Source: Pirellula sp. (GTDB taxonomy: Bacteria > Planctomycetota > Planctomycetia > Pirellulales > Lacipirellulaceae). From it: 64,000 nucleotides of DNA. Both the position numbers and the translations under genes were made by a program. The stretch is from assembly GCA_013822725.1 (NCBI GenBank), contig PNKX01000025.1, positions 1 to 64,000 on the forward strand. Reading direction: 5' to 3'. The notes beneath the pieces are model-generated. The model saw only the letters and a list, made by a program, of their open reading frames with translations, was not told the DNA's origin and searched no databases. Positions 1-9,057 of this stretch are shown here, piece by piece (positions within the stretch are counted from its first letter, which is position 1; each line of letters starts with the position of its first letter).

Positions 1-118
1 CCACTGTCGCCCCGTTGGGGCTACGAATTCTACGAACGCCGTTTCCAGGGGCTGACGCCCCTGGCTATTCACTTTCGCCGCGTTGCGGCTGCCCTCCGAA
101 GCGACCAGGGAGATGGTG

Positions 119-1801
119 ATGTTTGCGAAGATCAACGGCGAAGGCGCCGCCCCCCTGCCCCCTTCCATCGGCGAATACCTCATCCAGCGTCTGCAGGACT
201 ACGGCATCGCCGATTGCTTCGGCATTCCGGGCGATTACATCCTGTCGTTCTATGCAATGCTGGAGGAGAGCCCGATCAACGCCATTGGTTGCACGCGCGA
301 GGATTGCGCCGGGTTCGCCGCCGACGCTTACGCACGAGTCAGCGGCATGGGAGCGCTCTGCGTCACTTACTGCGTCGGCGGCTTGAGCGTTTGCAACTCG
401 ATCGCCGGGGCATACGCCGAGAAATCGCCCGTCGTCATGATCACCGGCTCGCCGGGGTTGCGGGAGCGGATTCACAATCCCCTGCTCCACCACATGGTGC
501 GCAACTTCCGCACGCAGTACGACGTGTTCGAGAAACTGACGGTCGCCGGCACGGAACTCGACGATCCGCAGATTGCGTTCCGCGAGATCGATCGCGTCCT
601 GGCGGCGTGTCAGCGCTACAAGCGGCCGGTCTATATCGAGATTCCGCGCGACATGGTGCATGTCCGGCCCGAGGCGCGGCCGCTTTACTCTAATCCAATC
701 CCGCCGAGCGACCCACGGGCGCTTGATGAAGCGGTCGAGGAAGCGGCGGCGCGCATCGAAAAGGCGCGGCAACCGGTGCTGCTGCTCGGTGTCGAGATCC
801 ATCGCTTCGGGCTGCAGGACCTCGCGATCAAGCTGGCTGAGCAGGCGAAGATTCCGATTGCCGCGACGATGCTCGGCAAGGGCGTCGTCGAAGAGACGCA
901 CCCGCTGTACATGGGCCTCTACGAAGGAGGGATCGGCCGCGCGGAAATCACGCGCTACGTCGAAGCGAGCGACTGCGTCGTGATGCTCGGGACGTTCATG
1001 ACCGACATCAACCTCGGCATCTACACGGCCGAGCTTGACATCGGCGACTGCATTTACGCCACCAGCGAGCAGCTGCGGATCCGCCACCATCACTATCGCG
1101 ACGTGCGGCTCGAAGACTTCATGCGGCGATTGGCGGAGCGTGGCATCAAGCGAACGCGCCCGCAGCCGCCGGCGCCGACCGAGTGGAACCGCGAGCCGTT
1201 TAAGCTAGAGCCGCAGGCGCCGGTCTCGATCACGCGACTGATGCGGCGGATTGACGAGCAGCTCGACGACGGCACGATCGTCATCGCCGACGTCGGCGAT
1301 TCGCTCTTCGCCTCGACCGAACTGACGACGCATAACCGGACCGAGTTCTTGGCGCCCGCCTATTACACGTCGATGGGATTCGCCGTGCCGGCGGCGCTCG
1401 GCGCCCAGACGGCGCGCCCCGACGCGCGGGTCCTCGCGATCGTCGGCGACGGCGCCTTTCAGATGACCGGCATGGAACTGTCGACGATCGTGCGGCGGAC
1501 GCTGCCAGTGGTCGTGATCGTCCTGAACAACGGCGGCTACGGCACCGAGCGGCTGCTCCATCCCGGCGAGTTCGAGTTCAACGACATTCACAGCTGGCAG
1601 TACGACAAGTTGCCGGTGGTGCTCAACGGCGGGACGGGGTACTTGGTGCGCACCGAGGGCGAGTTCGACGCCGCGCTCAACGCCGCCTGGAACGACCGGA
1701 GCGGGCCGAGCATTCTGCACGTGATTATTGATCCGACGGACAAGAGTCGGGCGCTGGCGAAGTTGACGGAGATGATGTCGAAGACGGTGGTGCAGCAGTG
1801 A
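119..1801 (+). CDS. ThDP-dependent 2-keto acid decarboxylase (pyruvate/indolepyruvate decarboxylase-like)
   Basis: Predicted cytosolic enzyme of 560 residues that would decarboxylate a 2-keto acid (pyruvate or indole-3-pyruvate type) to an aldehyde using thiamine diphosphate. The three-domain ThDP fold is visible: an N-terminal PYR domain with the conserved Glu (about residue 61, CTREDCAGFAADAYAR), a His-His pair near 124-125 (LLHHM) typical of the pyruvate/indolepyruvate decarboxylase branch, a central domain, and a C-terminal PP domain whose Mg-ThDP motif begins GDGAFQM near 443 and ends LNN near 470. An upstream TTG at 83 is open in frame, but the ATG at 119 has AGGGAG six bases ahead and is preferred. 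The stop overlaps the next start (GTGA). The substrate cannot be told from sequence alone; acetolactate synthase is less likely because of the His-His pair. Confidence 0.85.
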   Translation: MFAKINGEGAAPLPPSIGEYLIQRLQDYGIADCFGIPGDYILSFYAMLEESPINAIGCTREDCAGFAADAYARVSGMGALCVTYCVGGLSVCNSIAGAYAEKSPVVMITGSPGLRERIHNPLLHHMVRNFRTQYDVFEKLTVAGTELDDPQIAFREIDRVLAACQRYKRPVYIEIPRDMVHVRPEARPLYSNPIPPSDPRALDEAVEEAAARIEKARQPVLLLGVEIHRFGLQDLAIKLAEQAKIPIAATMLGKGVVEETHPLYMGLYEGGIGRAEITRYVEASDCVVMLGTFMTDINLGIYTAELDIGDCIYATSEQLRIRHHHYRDVRLEDFMRRLAERGIKRTRPQPPAPTEWNREPFKLEPQAPVSITRLMRRIDEQLDDGTIVIADVGDSLFASTELTTHNRTEFLAPAYYTSMGFAVPAALGAQTARPDARVLAIVGDGAFQMTGMELSTIVRRTLPVVVIVLNNGGYGTERLLHPGEFEFNDIHSWQYDKLPVVLNGGTGYLVRTEGEFDAALNAAWNDRSGPSILHVIIDPTDKSRALAKLTEMMSKTVVQQ

Positions 1802-2712
1802 GCGACGTTAGTCTTCGCCACCTGAGAGTTGCGCACGTCGTGGGGTTTGTCTTCGGAGCGGCGCTCTGCGCGGCGGCGATCTGGTCGGCTGATCCGCACG
1901 CGACGTTCCTGCAACCGCCGAATTCTGCAGCGCCTCCTGGTTCGCTCCGGATGGCGGGCGTGGTGTTGATGATTGGGGCCATCTACTTCTGGAGCGGCGC
2001 CATCGCCGCGAGACAGCGCGCCAAGGCTGTGGCGAATTCTTCGCATGAAGCAGTCAGGCCGAGACTGCGCCGACCTGCCAATGCCGCGGGCGGCGCACTG
2101 CTGCGATGGCAAGCGATTCTGGCGGTATGGCTTGCGCTGGTCGCCTACCCAAACGCTTGGACGTGGGAGACCGTCGGCTTCAATGGTTCGGCGCCAACTA
2201 TCGCCGGTTTGTGCGTGGGAATCCTTATCTACGCACCGTTTACCGCCCTCTTGACGTTTTATCTCCGGGCAAGCGGCGGTTTAGAAAAATTTGCTGACGA
2301 CAGTACGCGGACCATGGCCGGCATCTGGCCTCGGCCGCGCCGGCAGAAGGTCGCCGCCTGGATCGCATTCTGCGTCTTCAATCCGGTGATCGAAGAACTG
2401 TTGTTCCGCGGCGTGCTGGTCTACCAATCAGCGCTGGCGATGAATTCGATCTGGGCGCCGCTGCTCGTGGGGTTCGCGGTGAGCATCGGGAATCATTGGT
2501 ATCAGGGGCGTCGGATGATGGCGCTCCACATTCCCTTTTATTGGGTTGCCGTTGGATTGCTGTTCAGCCCGCTGGGGCTTGGCGGGGCGATCGGATTTCA
2601 CATCGCGGGCGACGTTGTGCCGGTTTCGATGATGGCCCGGCAGTTGAGGGAGTTTCGCCAGCGGTATCGTCGCGGCGTGAGTACTTCAGCCCCTGGCTCC
2701 GCCAGGGGGTAG
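1798..2712 (+). CDS. CPBP family intramembrane metalloprotease
   Basis: Multi-pass membrane protein of 304 residues with the CPBP (CAAX protease/bacteriocin-processing) signature: EELLFRG with the Glu pair at about 199-200 and Arg 204, followed by later membrane segments carrying conserved His residues (IGNHWYQG and GFHIAGD). Family members are intramembrane glutamic/metalloproteases; substrates of planctomycete members are unknown. It starts at a GTG overlapping the stop of the decarboxylase gene, so the two are probably translationally coupled. The last residues (SAPGSARG then TAG) are encoded by a dispersed palindromic repeat beginning at 2687, so the native C-terminus has been replaced or extended by the repeat. 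Confidence 0.8.
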   Translation: MSDVSLRHLRVAHVVGFVFGAALCAAAIWSADPHATFLQPPNSAAPPGSLRMAGVVLMIGAIYFWSGAIAARQRAKAVANSSHEAVRPRLRRPANAAGGALLRWQAILAVWLALVAYPNAWTWETVGFNGSAPTIAGLCVGILIYAPFTALLTFYLRASGGLEKFADDSTRTMAGIWPRPRRQKVAAWIAFCVFNPVIEELLFRGVLVYQSALAMNSIWAPLLVGFAVSIGNHWYQGRRMMALHIPFYWVAVGLLFSPLGLGGAIGFHIAGDVVPVSMMARQLREFRQRYRRGVSTSAPGSARG

Positions 2713-2775
2713 CGCTACGAGGGACAACGCCTACCAGGATGGTAACCGACCCCCTGGCGGAGCCAGGGGCTGCAG
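2687..2775. repeat. Palindromic repeat, family A copy 1
   Basis: Inverted repeat whose left half reads CAGCCCCTGGCTCCGCC and whose right half is its complement (GGCGGAGCCAGGGGCTG), around a spacer of about 35 bases. Both halves are themselves small hairpins. The left arm runs through the end of the CPBP gene and provides its TAG stop. Similar copies lie at 8890, 18476, 24875 (half), 35010, 35663 and, more diverged, 59202. Confidence 0.85.
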
Positions 2776-3133
2776 TGTGGAGTCGGGCATTTGGTTTACT
2801 TCATTTGGCGGCGACTTCATGTGCAGGCGGGCAACGCCGCCGCCAATCTCACGACGCTCGCCCAAGCCGCCGTCTCCCGCGGCGAATAGATACTCACGCC
2901 GCGTCAACGATTCGCCAAACTGCGTGAGGCGCATAATCTTCTGCGCTACGGCGCATTTTTCTGAGAGCCGGCTCCAACTACACTGAAGCCATCCCAGGCA
3001 GTAGTCGACCCGCGCCGCACGCGGTCGCCCCGGCAGGCGATCGTTCGCGGCGAAGACTGCGTTGCGTTTATTCCAAGGGTCATCCTCATCGGCGGCAACC
3101 GCTTTGCCCACCACGAAAAGGACTCGTATTGCC
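2776..3133. other. Intergenic region without a recognisable gene
   Basis: Region between the family A repeat and the DUF1559 gene. Short open frames on both strands have no recognisable motif or ribosome-binding site. The promoter of the downstream gene should lie here, but no clear -35/-10 pair stands out. Confidence 0.4.
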
Positions 3134-4222
3134 ATGCATCGCCAAGTCCCCTTGGCGTCGGCGCCCTGTCGCCGCGCTGCGCGCGCGTTCACGCTGGTTG
3201 AGCTGCTGGTGGTGATCGCCATCATCGGCGTGCTGATTGCGCTGTTGTTGCCGGCCGTGCAGGCGGCGCGTGAAGCGGCGCGACGGATGAACTGCCAGAG
3301 CAATCAGAAGAACTTCGCGCTGGCGGTGATGAATTACGAGAATGCTCGCAAGGAATTGCCAGCGTCGTCGAATGCCATCACGGCGCTTGCGGAACGCAAT
3401 GGGACGACTTACGTCTATGCTCCTTACGCTGGCGGGCAATTCAGTTGGACTGTGCAAATACTGCCGTACATGGAATTGCAGAGTCTCTACTCGCAGTTCG
3501 ACCAGAAACTCACGATCTTCACTCAGAATGCGCAGACGGCGCCGGAGAGCGCTCAGCCTTCGGTAATGTTGTGCCCGAGCGATTCAGCGTCTGGCCGCTT
3601 CTACTTATCAGAGCACACGAACGGCAAGAAGCTAGCCAAGGGAAATTACGTTTGCTACGCCGGGCCAGAGCATCTGAATGCTTCCAGGGCCTTTTCTGGA
3701 GCAATCATTGATGGGGGACAGGAGTTGCGTCGCATCGAAGACGGAACCTCGCAGACGATCATGCTCACCGAAGTGCGCACTAGAGACATCAACGATGACC
3801 AGCGAGGCGCGTGGGCGCTCGGCTGGGGGGGAGGCGCGAGTATCATCACGCTTGATTTGCACAGCGCAAATCTTGGCATTAGCAACAGTTGGAATACCAC
3901 GAAGCCCAACGTTCCCTACATTCCTGGATCAACGAACGAATTCACATCGCGCGCTAATCCTCCGAATCAACGCGGAGGCGCTGATATCTTCAATGCCGAT
4001 CAGCTGAGGATTTGTTCGGATTCCGCCGGCGCCGACATTGAACGCATGCCTTGCCAGATAACTGGCGAATCGTGGGGGACCGCCGCACCGCGAAGCTTGC
4101 ACCCGGGCGGCGTCAACTCGGCTCACGTCGACGGCAGCATTCATTGGCTAGGCGATGAGATTGACGTTGTCGTGCTGGCGACCATGATTTGCATCAACGA
4201 CGGTCTGACGATCGCGCAGTAA
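3134..4222 (+). CDS. DUF1559 domain protein with type IV pilin-like N-terminus
   Basis: Exported protein of 362 residues typical of Planctomycetes. After a short basic leader comes the prepilin cleavage and methylation motif ([14 protein letters not shown]) and a hydrophobic helix ending [15 protein letters not shown], then the DUF1559 domain with its early CQSNQKN segment and the C-terminal H-x9-DG motif ([12 protein letters not shown]). Such proteins are processed by a prepilin peptidase and resemble type II/IV pseudopilins; planctomycetes carry dozens and their role is not settled. The reading frame is open upstream to 3062, but ATG 3134 places the motif where prepilin peptidase expects it. 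A second member lies at 18600. Confidence 0.9.
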   Translation: MHRQVPLASAPCRRAARAFTLVELLVVIAIIGVLIALLLPAVQAAREAARRMNCQSNQKNFALAVMNYENARKELPASSNAITALAERNGTTYVYAPYAGGQFSWTVQILPYMELQSLYSQFDQKLTIFTQNAQTAPESAQPSVMLCPSDSASGRFYLSEHTNGKKLAKGNYVCYAGPEHLNASRAFSGAIIDGGQELRRIEDGTSQTIMLTEVRTRDINDDQRGAWALGWGGGASIITLDLHSANLGISNSWNTTKPNVPYIPGSTNEFTSRANPPNQRGGADIFNADQLRICSDSAGADIERMPCQITGESWGTAAPRSLHPGGVNSAHVDGSIHWLGDEIDVVVLATMICINDGLTIAQ

Positions 4223-4252
4223 CGTCGGACGAGCTCCGAGAAGGATGGATCG

Positions 4253-4630
4253 ATGAAATCAACATTGTCGACAATTGCCGTCGTCGTCGGAATGGTGCTG
4301 CTGTTGACCAGCTTCGCCTGGGGGTCAATTTTCCCCGCTTCTGCTGGTTGGACGGAAGAAAAAAGCTTGCGGATGTCTGAACTGAAGGGCCGCGCCCACA
4401 CGCTCGTCACCCAGGTTGCCGCCGCCAAAGAAAAGCCGAGCATGCACGGCGGCTCCAACGCCGCGGAGTTGGATGCAGAGTTCGAAAAGGTTAAGGCGGA
4501 ACTCAAAGAGCTCGCCGACGAGCTTGACGGGCGAATCGAGTCGCCCAAAACGACGGCGACGATCCTGCGCTATGCGGGGATCGCTTTTGTCGTGGCCGGA
4601 GGTTTGGTTGTCTACGCCAGCAAAGTCTGA
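4253..4630 (+). CDS. Small membrane protein with two membrane helices and a coiled coil
   Basis: Protein of 125 residues with a hydrophobic N-terminal helix (about 6-24), a charged, helical, probably coiled-coil middle rich in Glu, Lys and Ala (about 40-100) and a C-terminal hydrophobic helix (about 104-122). It starts 30 bases after the DUF1559 gene with AAGGAT six bases before the ATG, so the two may be cotranscribed; a perfect hairpin follows at 4661. No family is recognised and no function can be assigned. Confidence 0.7.
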   Translation: MKSTLSTIAVVVGMVLLLTSFAWGSIFPASAGWTEEKSLRMSELKGRAHTLVTQVAAAKEKPSMHGGSNAAELDAEFEKVKAELKELADELDGRIESPKTTATILRYAGIAFVVAGGLVVYASKV

Positions 4631-4660
4631 GCAAGCATCAAGCGCAGATCGCTAAAATGG

Positions 4661-4693
4661 AATGAGCCGCCCTTTGCAAAGGGCGGCTCATTT
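4661..4693. terminator. Hairpin terminator between convergent genes
   Basis: Perfect inverted repeat ATGAGCCGCCC / GGGCGGCTCAT around TTTGCAAA, flanked by A residues on the left and T residues on the right. It lies between the small membrane protein (plus) and glnA (minus) and could end transcripts from both sides. Confidence 0.75.
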
Positions 4694-4729
4694 CACTGGT
4701 AAGATCGGTGGCGTCGCGAATAGCGACCG

Positions 4730-6145
<1,416 letters not shown>

Positions 6146-6277
6146 CGCGGTTCCTGTGGAAGAGAACGTGGAAGCCAGCGCGGCGGGCCCGGCTCAGCGT
6201 CTAAAATCGGCGCCAACGGCGTTTGGACAAGTTTATGTCTAAACTGGCGAGTCGGCTGCCAAACACGATACAAAAGA

Positions 6278-6310
6278 AAACCCCGCTTCGCCACCAGGGC
6301 GAAGCGGGGT
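6278..6310 (-). terminator. Rho-independent terminator of the type II glutamine synthetase gene
   Basis: Hairpin with arms AACCCCGCTTCGCC and GGCGAAGCGGGGTT. Read on the minus strand it is followed by a T-rich run (TTTTCTTTTG), so it should end the type II glutamine synthetase transcript before glnA. Confidence 0.8.
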
Positions 6311-6356
6311 TCGACATATCAGCTTTGTAATGAAACAGCCAAATCTGGGCCGTTCA

Positions 6357-7346
6357 TTAGGACCGCAGCGTCGCCAGGATACGAGCCGTCACCTTGTACG
6401 GATCGGCGTTCGAAGCCGGACGACGATCCTCGAGGTAACCCTTCCAGCCGTTCTGGGCGGTGACGATCGGGATGCGGATGGACGAACCGCGATCGCTCAC
6501 GCCATAGCTAAACTTGTGGATCGACTGCGTTTCGTGCAGACCGGTGAGGCGTTGGTCGTTGTCCGAACCGTACGAAGCGATGTGCGATTCGTGCTGGCTG
6601 CGGAACTTTTCGCAGATGCTCTTGATGAAATCCTCGCCGCCCTTTTCACGGATGGGGGTGTTCGAGAAGTTGGTGTGCATACCGCTGCCGTTCCAGTCGC
6701 CCTTGACCGGCTTCGGGTGAAGCTCGACGACAATGTCGTACTTCTCGGCACAGCGCTGGAGCAGGTAGCGAGCAATCCAGGCGTCGTCGCAGGCCTTCTT
6801 GGCGCCCTTGCCGAACAGCTGGTATTCCCACTGACCCTTCATCACTTCGGCGTTGATGCCGGTGATCGACAGGCCGGCTTCGAGGCAGGCGTCGAGGTGC
6901 TCTTCGACCAGGTCGCGGCCGACGCAGTTCTTGATGCCGACCGAGCAGTAGTAGGGACCTTGCGGAGCAGGGTAGCCGTCCTTGGGGAAGCCCAACGGCT
7001 TGCCGTCCTTGGTCAGCGTGTATTCTTGTTCGAAGCCGAGCCACAGATCGGTGTCGTCTTCAAACGTGCCGCGGAGGTTGCTCGGGTGGACCGAACCATC
7101 CGGCGACAACACTTCGCACATGACGAGCGAAGCGTTCTTGCGGAGCGGGTCCTTCACGAGGCGGACCGGCTTGAGCAAGCAATCGGAGGAGTGGCCTTCC
7201 GCTTGCTGCGTGCTGGAGCCGTCGAAGTTCCAACCGGGGCATTCCTCGGGCGACTTCGGCTCGCTGTCGACGATCTTGGTCTTGCTGCGGATGCTGGGTT
7301 CGGGCTTGTAGCCGTCCAACCAAAGGTATTCAAGTTTGTAAGCCAT
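6357..7346 (-). CDS. Glutamine synthetase, type II (eukaryote-like)
   Basis: Second glutamine synthetase, 329 residues, of the short beta-Grasp type II family common in eukaryotes and found in some bacteria. It starts MAYKLEYLWLDGY, typical of the family, and carries GWNFDGSST near the N-terminus, a Glu/Lys-rich active-site segment (GFEQEYTL), NAEVMKGQWEYQ, the HPKPVKGDWNGSGMHTN metal/ATP segment and SIRIP near the C-terminus. The frame is open up to 7400, but ATG 7346 fits the family start. GSII lacks the adenylylation loop, so it is probably controlled differently from the adjacent glnA. Confidence 0.93.
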   Translation of the reverse strand: MAYKLEYLWLDGYKPEPSIRSKTKIVDSEPKSPEECPGWNFDGSSTQQAEGHSSDCLLKPVRLVKDPLRKNASLVMCEVLSPDGSVHPSNLRGTFEDDTDLWLGFEQEYTLTKDGKPLGFPKDGYPAPQGPYYCSVGIKNCVGRDLVEEHLDACLEAGLSITGINAEVMKGQWEYQLFGKGAKKACDDAWIARYLLQRCAEKYDIVVELHPKPVKGDWNGSGMHTNFSNTPIREKGGEDFIKSICEKFRSQHESHIASYGSDNDQRLTGLHETQSIHKFSYGVSDRGSSIRIPIVTAQNGWKGYLEDRRPASNADPYKVTARILATLRS

Positions 7347-7997
7347 TTCCTGAGCTCGCTCCTCACATTGACTGGGGACTTCTGACGGGCATCCATCCAC
7401 TAAAAATAAGCGTCATCCATCCGGACGCCCGAGGGCGTTTGCGCTGACGACGGCCGTAGGGACACAATTCAATTCAGAGAATATTCGCGCCGGGCCTGCT
7501 AAGAACCAACATCGTACGGCGATCAACCACTGCTCGCTAGGCGCCGGACGAGGCGGGTGGCCTCGCCAGTCCAGAGCGTTACTGCCAGCAGCAATGCGCG
7601 CACGAACAGGTCGTGAGCATGACGGCTCGATAAGCGAAAACGACCGAGCTGACGCCCAGGCCCACCTCGGGGCCGGGTGTTTGAAACAGAATGGATGGTC
7701 CGCCTATCGCATCTCTGCTGGAGGGCTGCGCCTGATGCGCAAAATCCAGCCGACGGGGAGCATTGCAAGCCATGGGCCAAATTTCGACTGCTCGGGATCG
7801 AAAGTCGTAAAGCAATTGACCAGAATCGGTTACGATGGAACGCATCGCGCTCGCCCGACGCGACCGCCTTGGGTGATTGCTTATCGCGATGGCATCGCTT
7901 GCCCTGCGGATAGGCATTCCGACAGCAAGGCTGCTTAAGATCATAGGATCACCCCCTGGGACCGATCCGGGGTTTTCCGCACTTTTCCTGAGTCCCG
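7347..7997. other. Intergenic region without a supported gene
   Basis: About 650 bases between divergently oriented genes. Open frames on both strands (for example 7579-7944 minus and 7594-7938 plus) show no domain, no membrane pattern and no ribosome-binding site, and overlap each other. The AT-rich stretch near 7400-7500 upstream of the type II glutamine synthetase is a plausible promoter location. Confidence 0.4.
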
Positions 7998-8915
7998 ATG
8001 TCGACGCCGAATCCCGAACCTCCGCGACTCAAGTTCATTCCCACGGCCGCGACTTTTCGGCTGGGGGAGCCGTTGGGGATTGGCGCGGTAGGGACGGTTT
8101 ACCGTGCGGAGAGCGACGACGTCCCCTCCCCCGCCGCGGTGAAGATGCTCCATCCGCACATCGCGCACGACAGCGGCGTGGTCGACCGCTTTCAGCGCGA
8201 AATCGTGATCATGGAGCGGCTCAGCCATCCCCATATCGTGCGCCATTACGGCGGCGGGGTGATGGATGGTCACTATTTTTACGCGATGGAGTTGCTGGCC
8301 CATGGCTCGCTGAGCGATCGCATCAAGCGGGAAGGACCGCTCCCCTGGCCGCTCGCGGCGCTCTACACGGCTCAAATTTCTTCCGCATTGCAGCACGCCC
8401 ATAACCACGGCATTATCCATCGCGACCTGAAGCCGACGAACCTCTTCTTCGGCGACGATGGCCGCGTGATTCTCGGCGACTTCGGCATTGCGCGGGATAC
8501 GCACGACGCGGAAGGGACCGATCCGGGACGTACCGTCGGCACTTACGCCTACATGTCGCCGGAACAAATCTGCGCGGACCGCGAGATTACCGGCAAGACC
8601 GATCTCTACTCGCTCGGTTGCGTCGTCTACGAAATGCTCTCGGGCAAGCCGCCATTCGCGGGGGCCAATTTCGCGCAGATTTGGGATCAGCATCTTCACG
8701 CGACGCCGCGGGGGCTGCGCGAACAGGGAATTGAGTGTCCCGAGTGGCTGGAGCATCTGGTGATGCAACTGCTGGAGAAGGAGCCGCACAAGCGCCCTTT
8801 CAATGCTCGCGCCGTGCAGGGCTACCTCCGCGACCATCTGGAGGATGAGTTTGGTCGCGAGTATCCGCAGGCGATCCGTGAGCGCTATTCAGCCCCCGGC
8901 TCCGCCGGGGGGTAG
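7998..8915 (+). CDS. Soluble serine/threonine protein kinase (Hanks type)
   Basis: Kinase domain filling almost the whole 305 residues. Visible are the Gly loop (GIGAVGTVYRA), the ATP-binding Lys in AAVKMLH (about 48), the catalytic loop HRDLKPTN (His about 141), the DFG motif (about 161) and a SPEQ activation-segment end. There is no transmembrane segment or sensor domain, unlike PknB-type kinases, so it is probably cytosolic and acts with other partners. It ends in SAPGSAGG and a TAG supplied by a family A palindromic repeat that starts at 8890. It lies convergent to the exopolysaccharide locus. Confidence 0.92.
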   Translation: MSTPNPEPPRLKFIPTAATFRLGEPLGIGAVGTVYRAESDDVPSPAAVKMLHPHIAHDSGVVDRFQREIVIMERLSHPHIVRHYGGGVMDGHYFYAMELLAHGSLSDRIKREGPLPWPLAALYTAQISSALQHAHNHGIIHRDLKPTNLFFGDDGRVILGDFGIARDTHDAEGTDPGRTVGTYAYMSPEQICADREITGKTDLYSLGCVVYEMLSGKPPFAGANFAQIWDQHLHATPRGLREQGIECPEWLEHLVMQLLEKEPHKRPFNARAVQGYLRDHLEDEFGREYPQAIRERYSAPGSAGG

Positions 8916-8976
8916 CGCTACGCAGGATGACGCCGACCGGCATGGTGACCGACCCCCCGGCGGAGCCGAGGGCTGA
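8890..8976. repeat. Palindromic repeat, family A copy 2
   Basis: Left arm CAGCCCCCGGCTCCGCC, then GGGGGGTAGCGC, a spacer of about 30 bases, and a right arm GGCGGAGCCGAGGGCTGA. The left arm encodes the last residues and the stop codon of the kinase gene in the same frame as copy 1 does for the CPBP gene. Confidence 0.88.
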
Positions 8977-8980
8977 ACAT

Positions 8981-9023
8981 AAAAAAACCGGGCGTCGAGT
9001 CGATTGCTCGACTCAACGCCCGG
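8981..9023 (-). terminator. Rho-independent terminator of the Wzz/BY-kinase-like gene
   Basis: Strong hairpin with arms CCGGGCGTCGAGTCGA and its near-complement TGCTCGACTCAACGCCCGG. On the minus strand it is followed by seven T residues. It lies 35 bases past the stop of the gene at 9058. Confidence 0.88.
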
Positions 9024-9057
9024 CGGAGGATTTCACGTTAGTTCTAGCTTTGGGGCC

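Noticed and set aside
65..1093. Open minus-strand frame of about 342 codons opposite the decarboxylase gene
   Set aside because: The plus strand has clear ThDP motifs and a good ribosome-binding site; the minus frame has none.
6146..6277. Sigma-54 (-24/-12) promoter upstream of glnA
   Set aside because: A TGGCAG-like hexamer is present but the -12 TTGC element at the correct distance is not, so the match is too weak to call.
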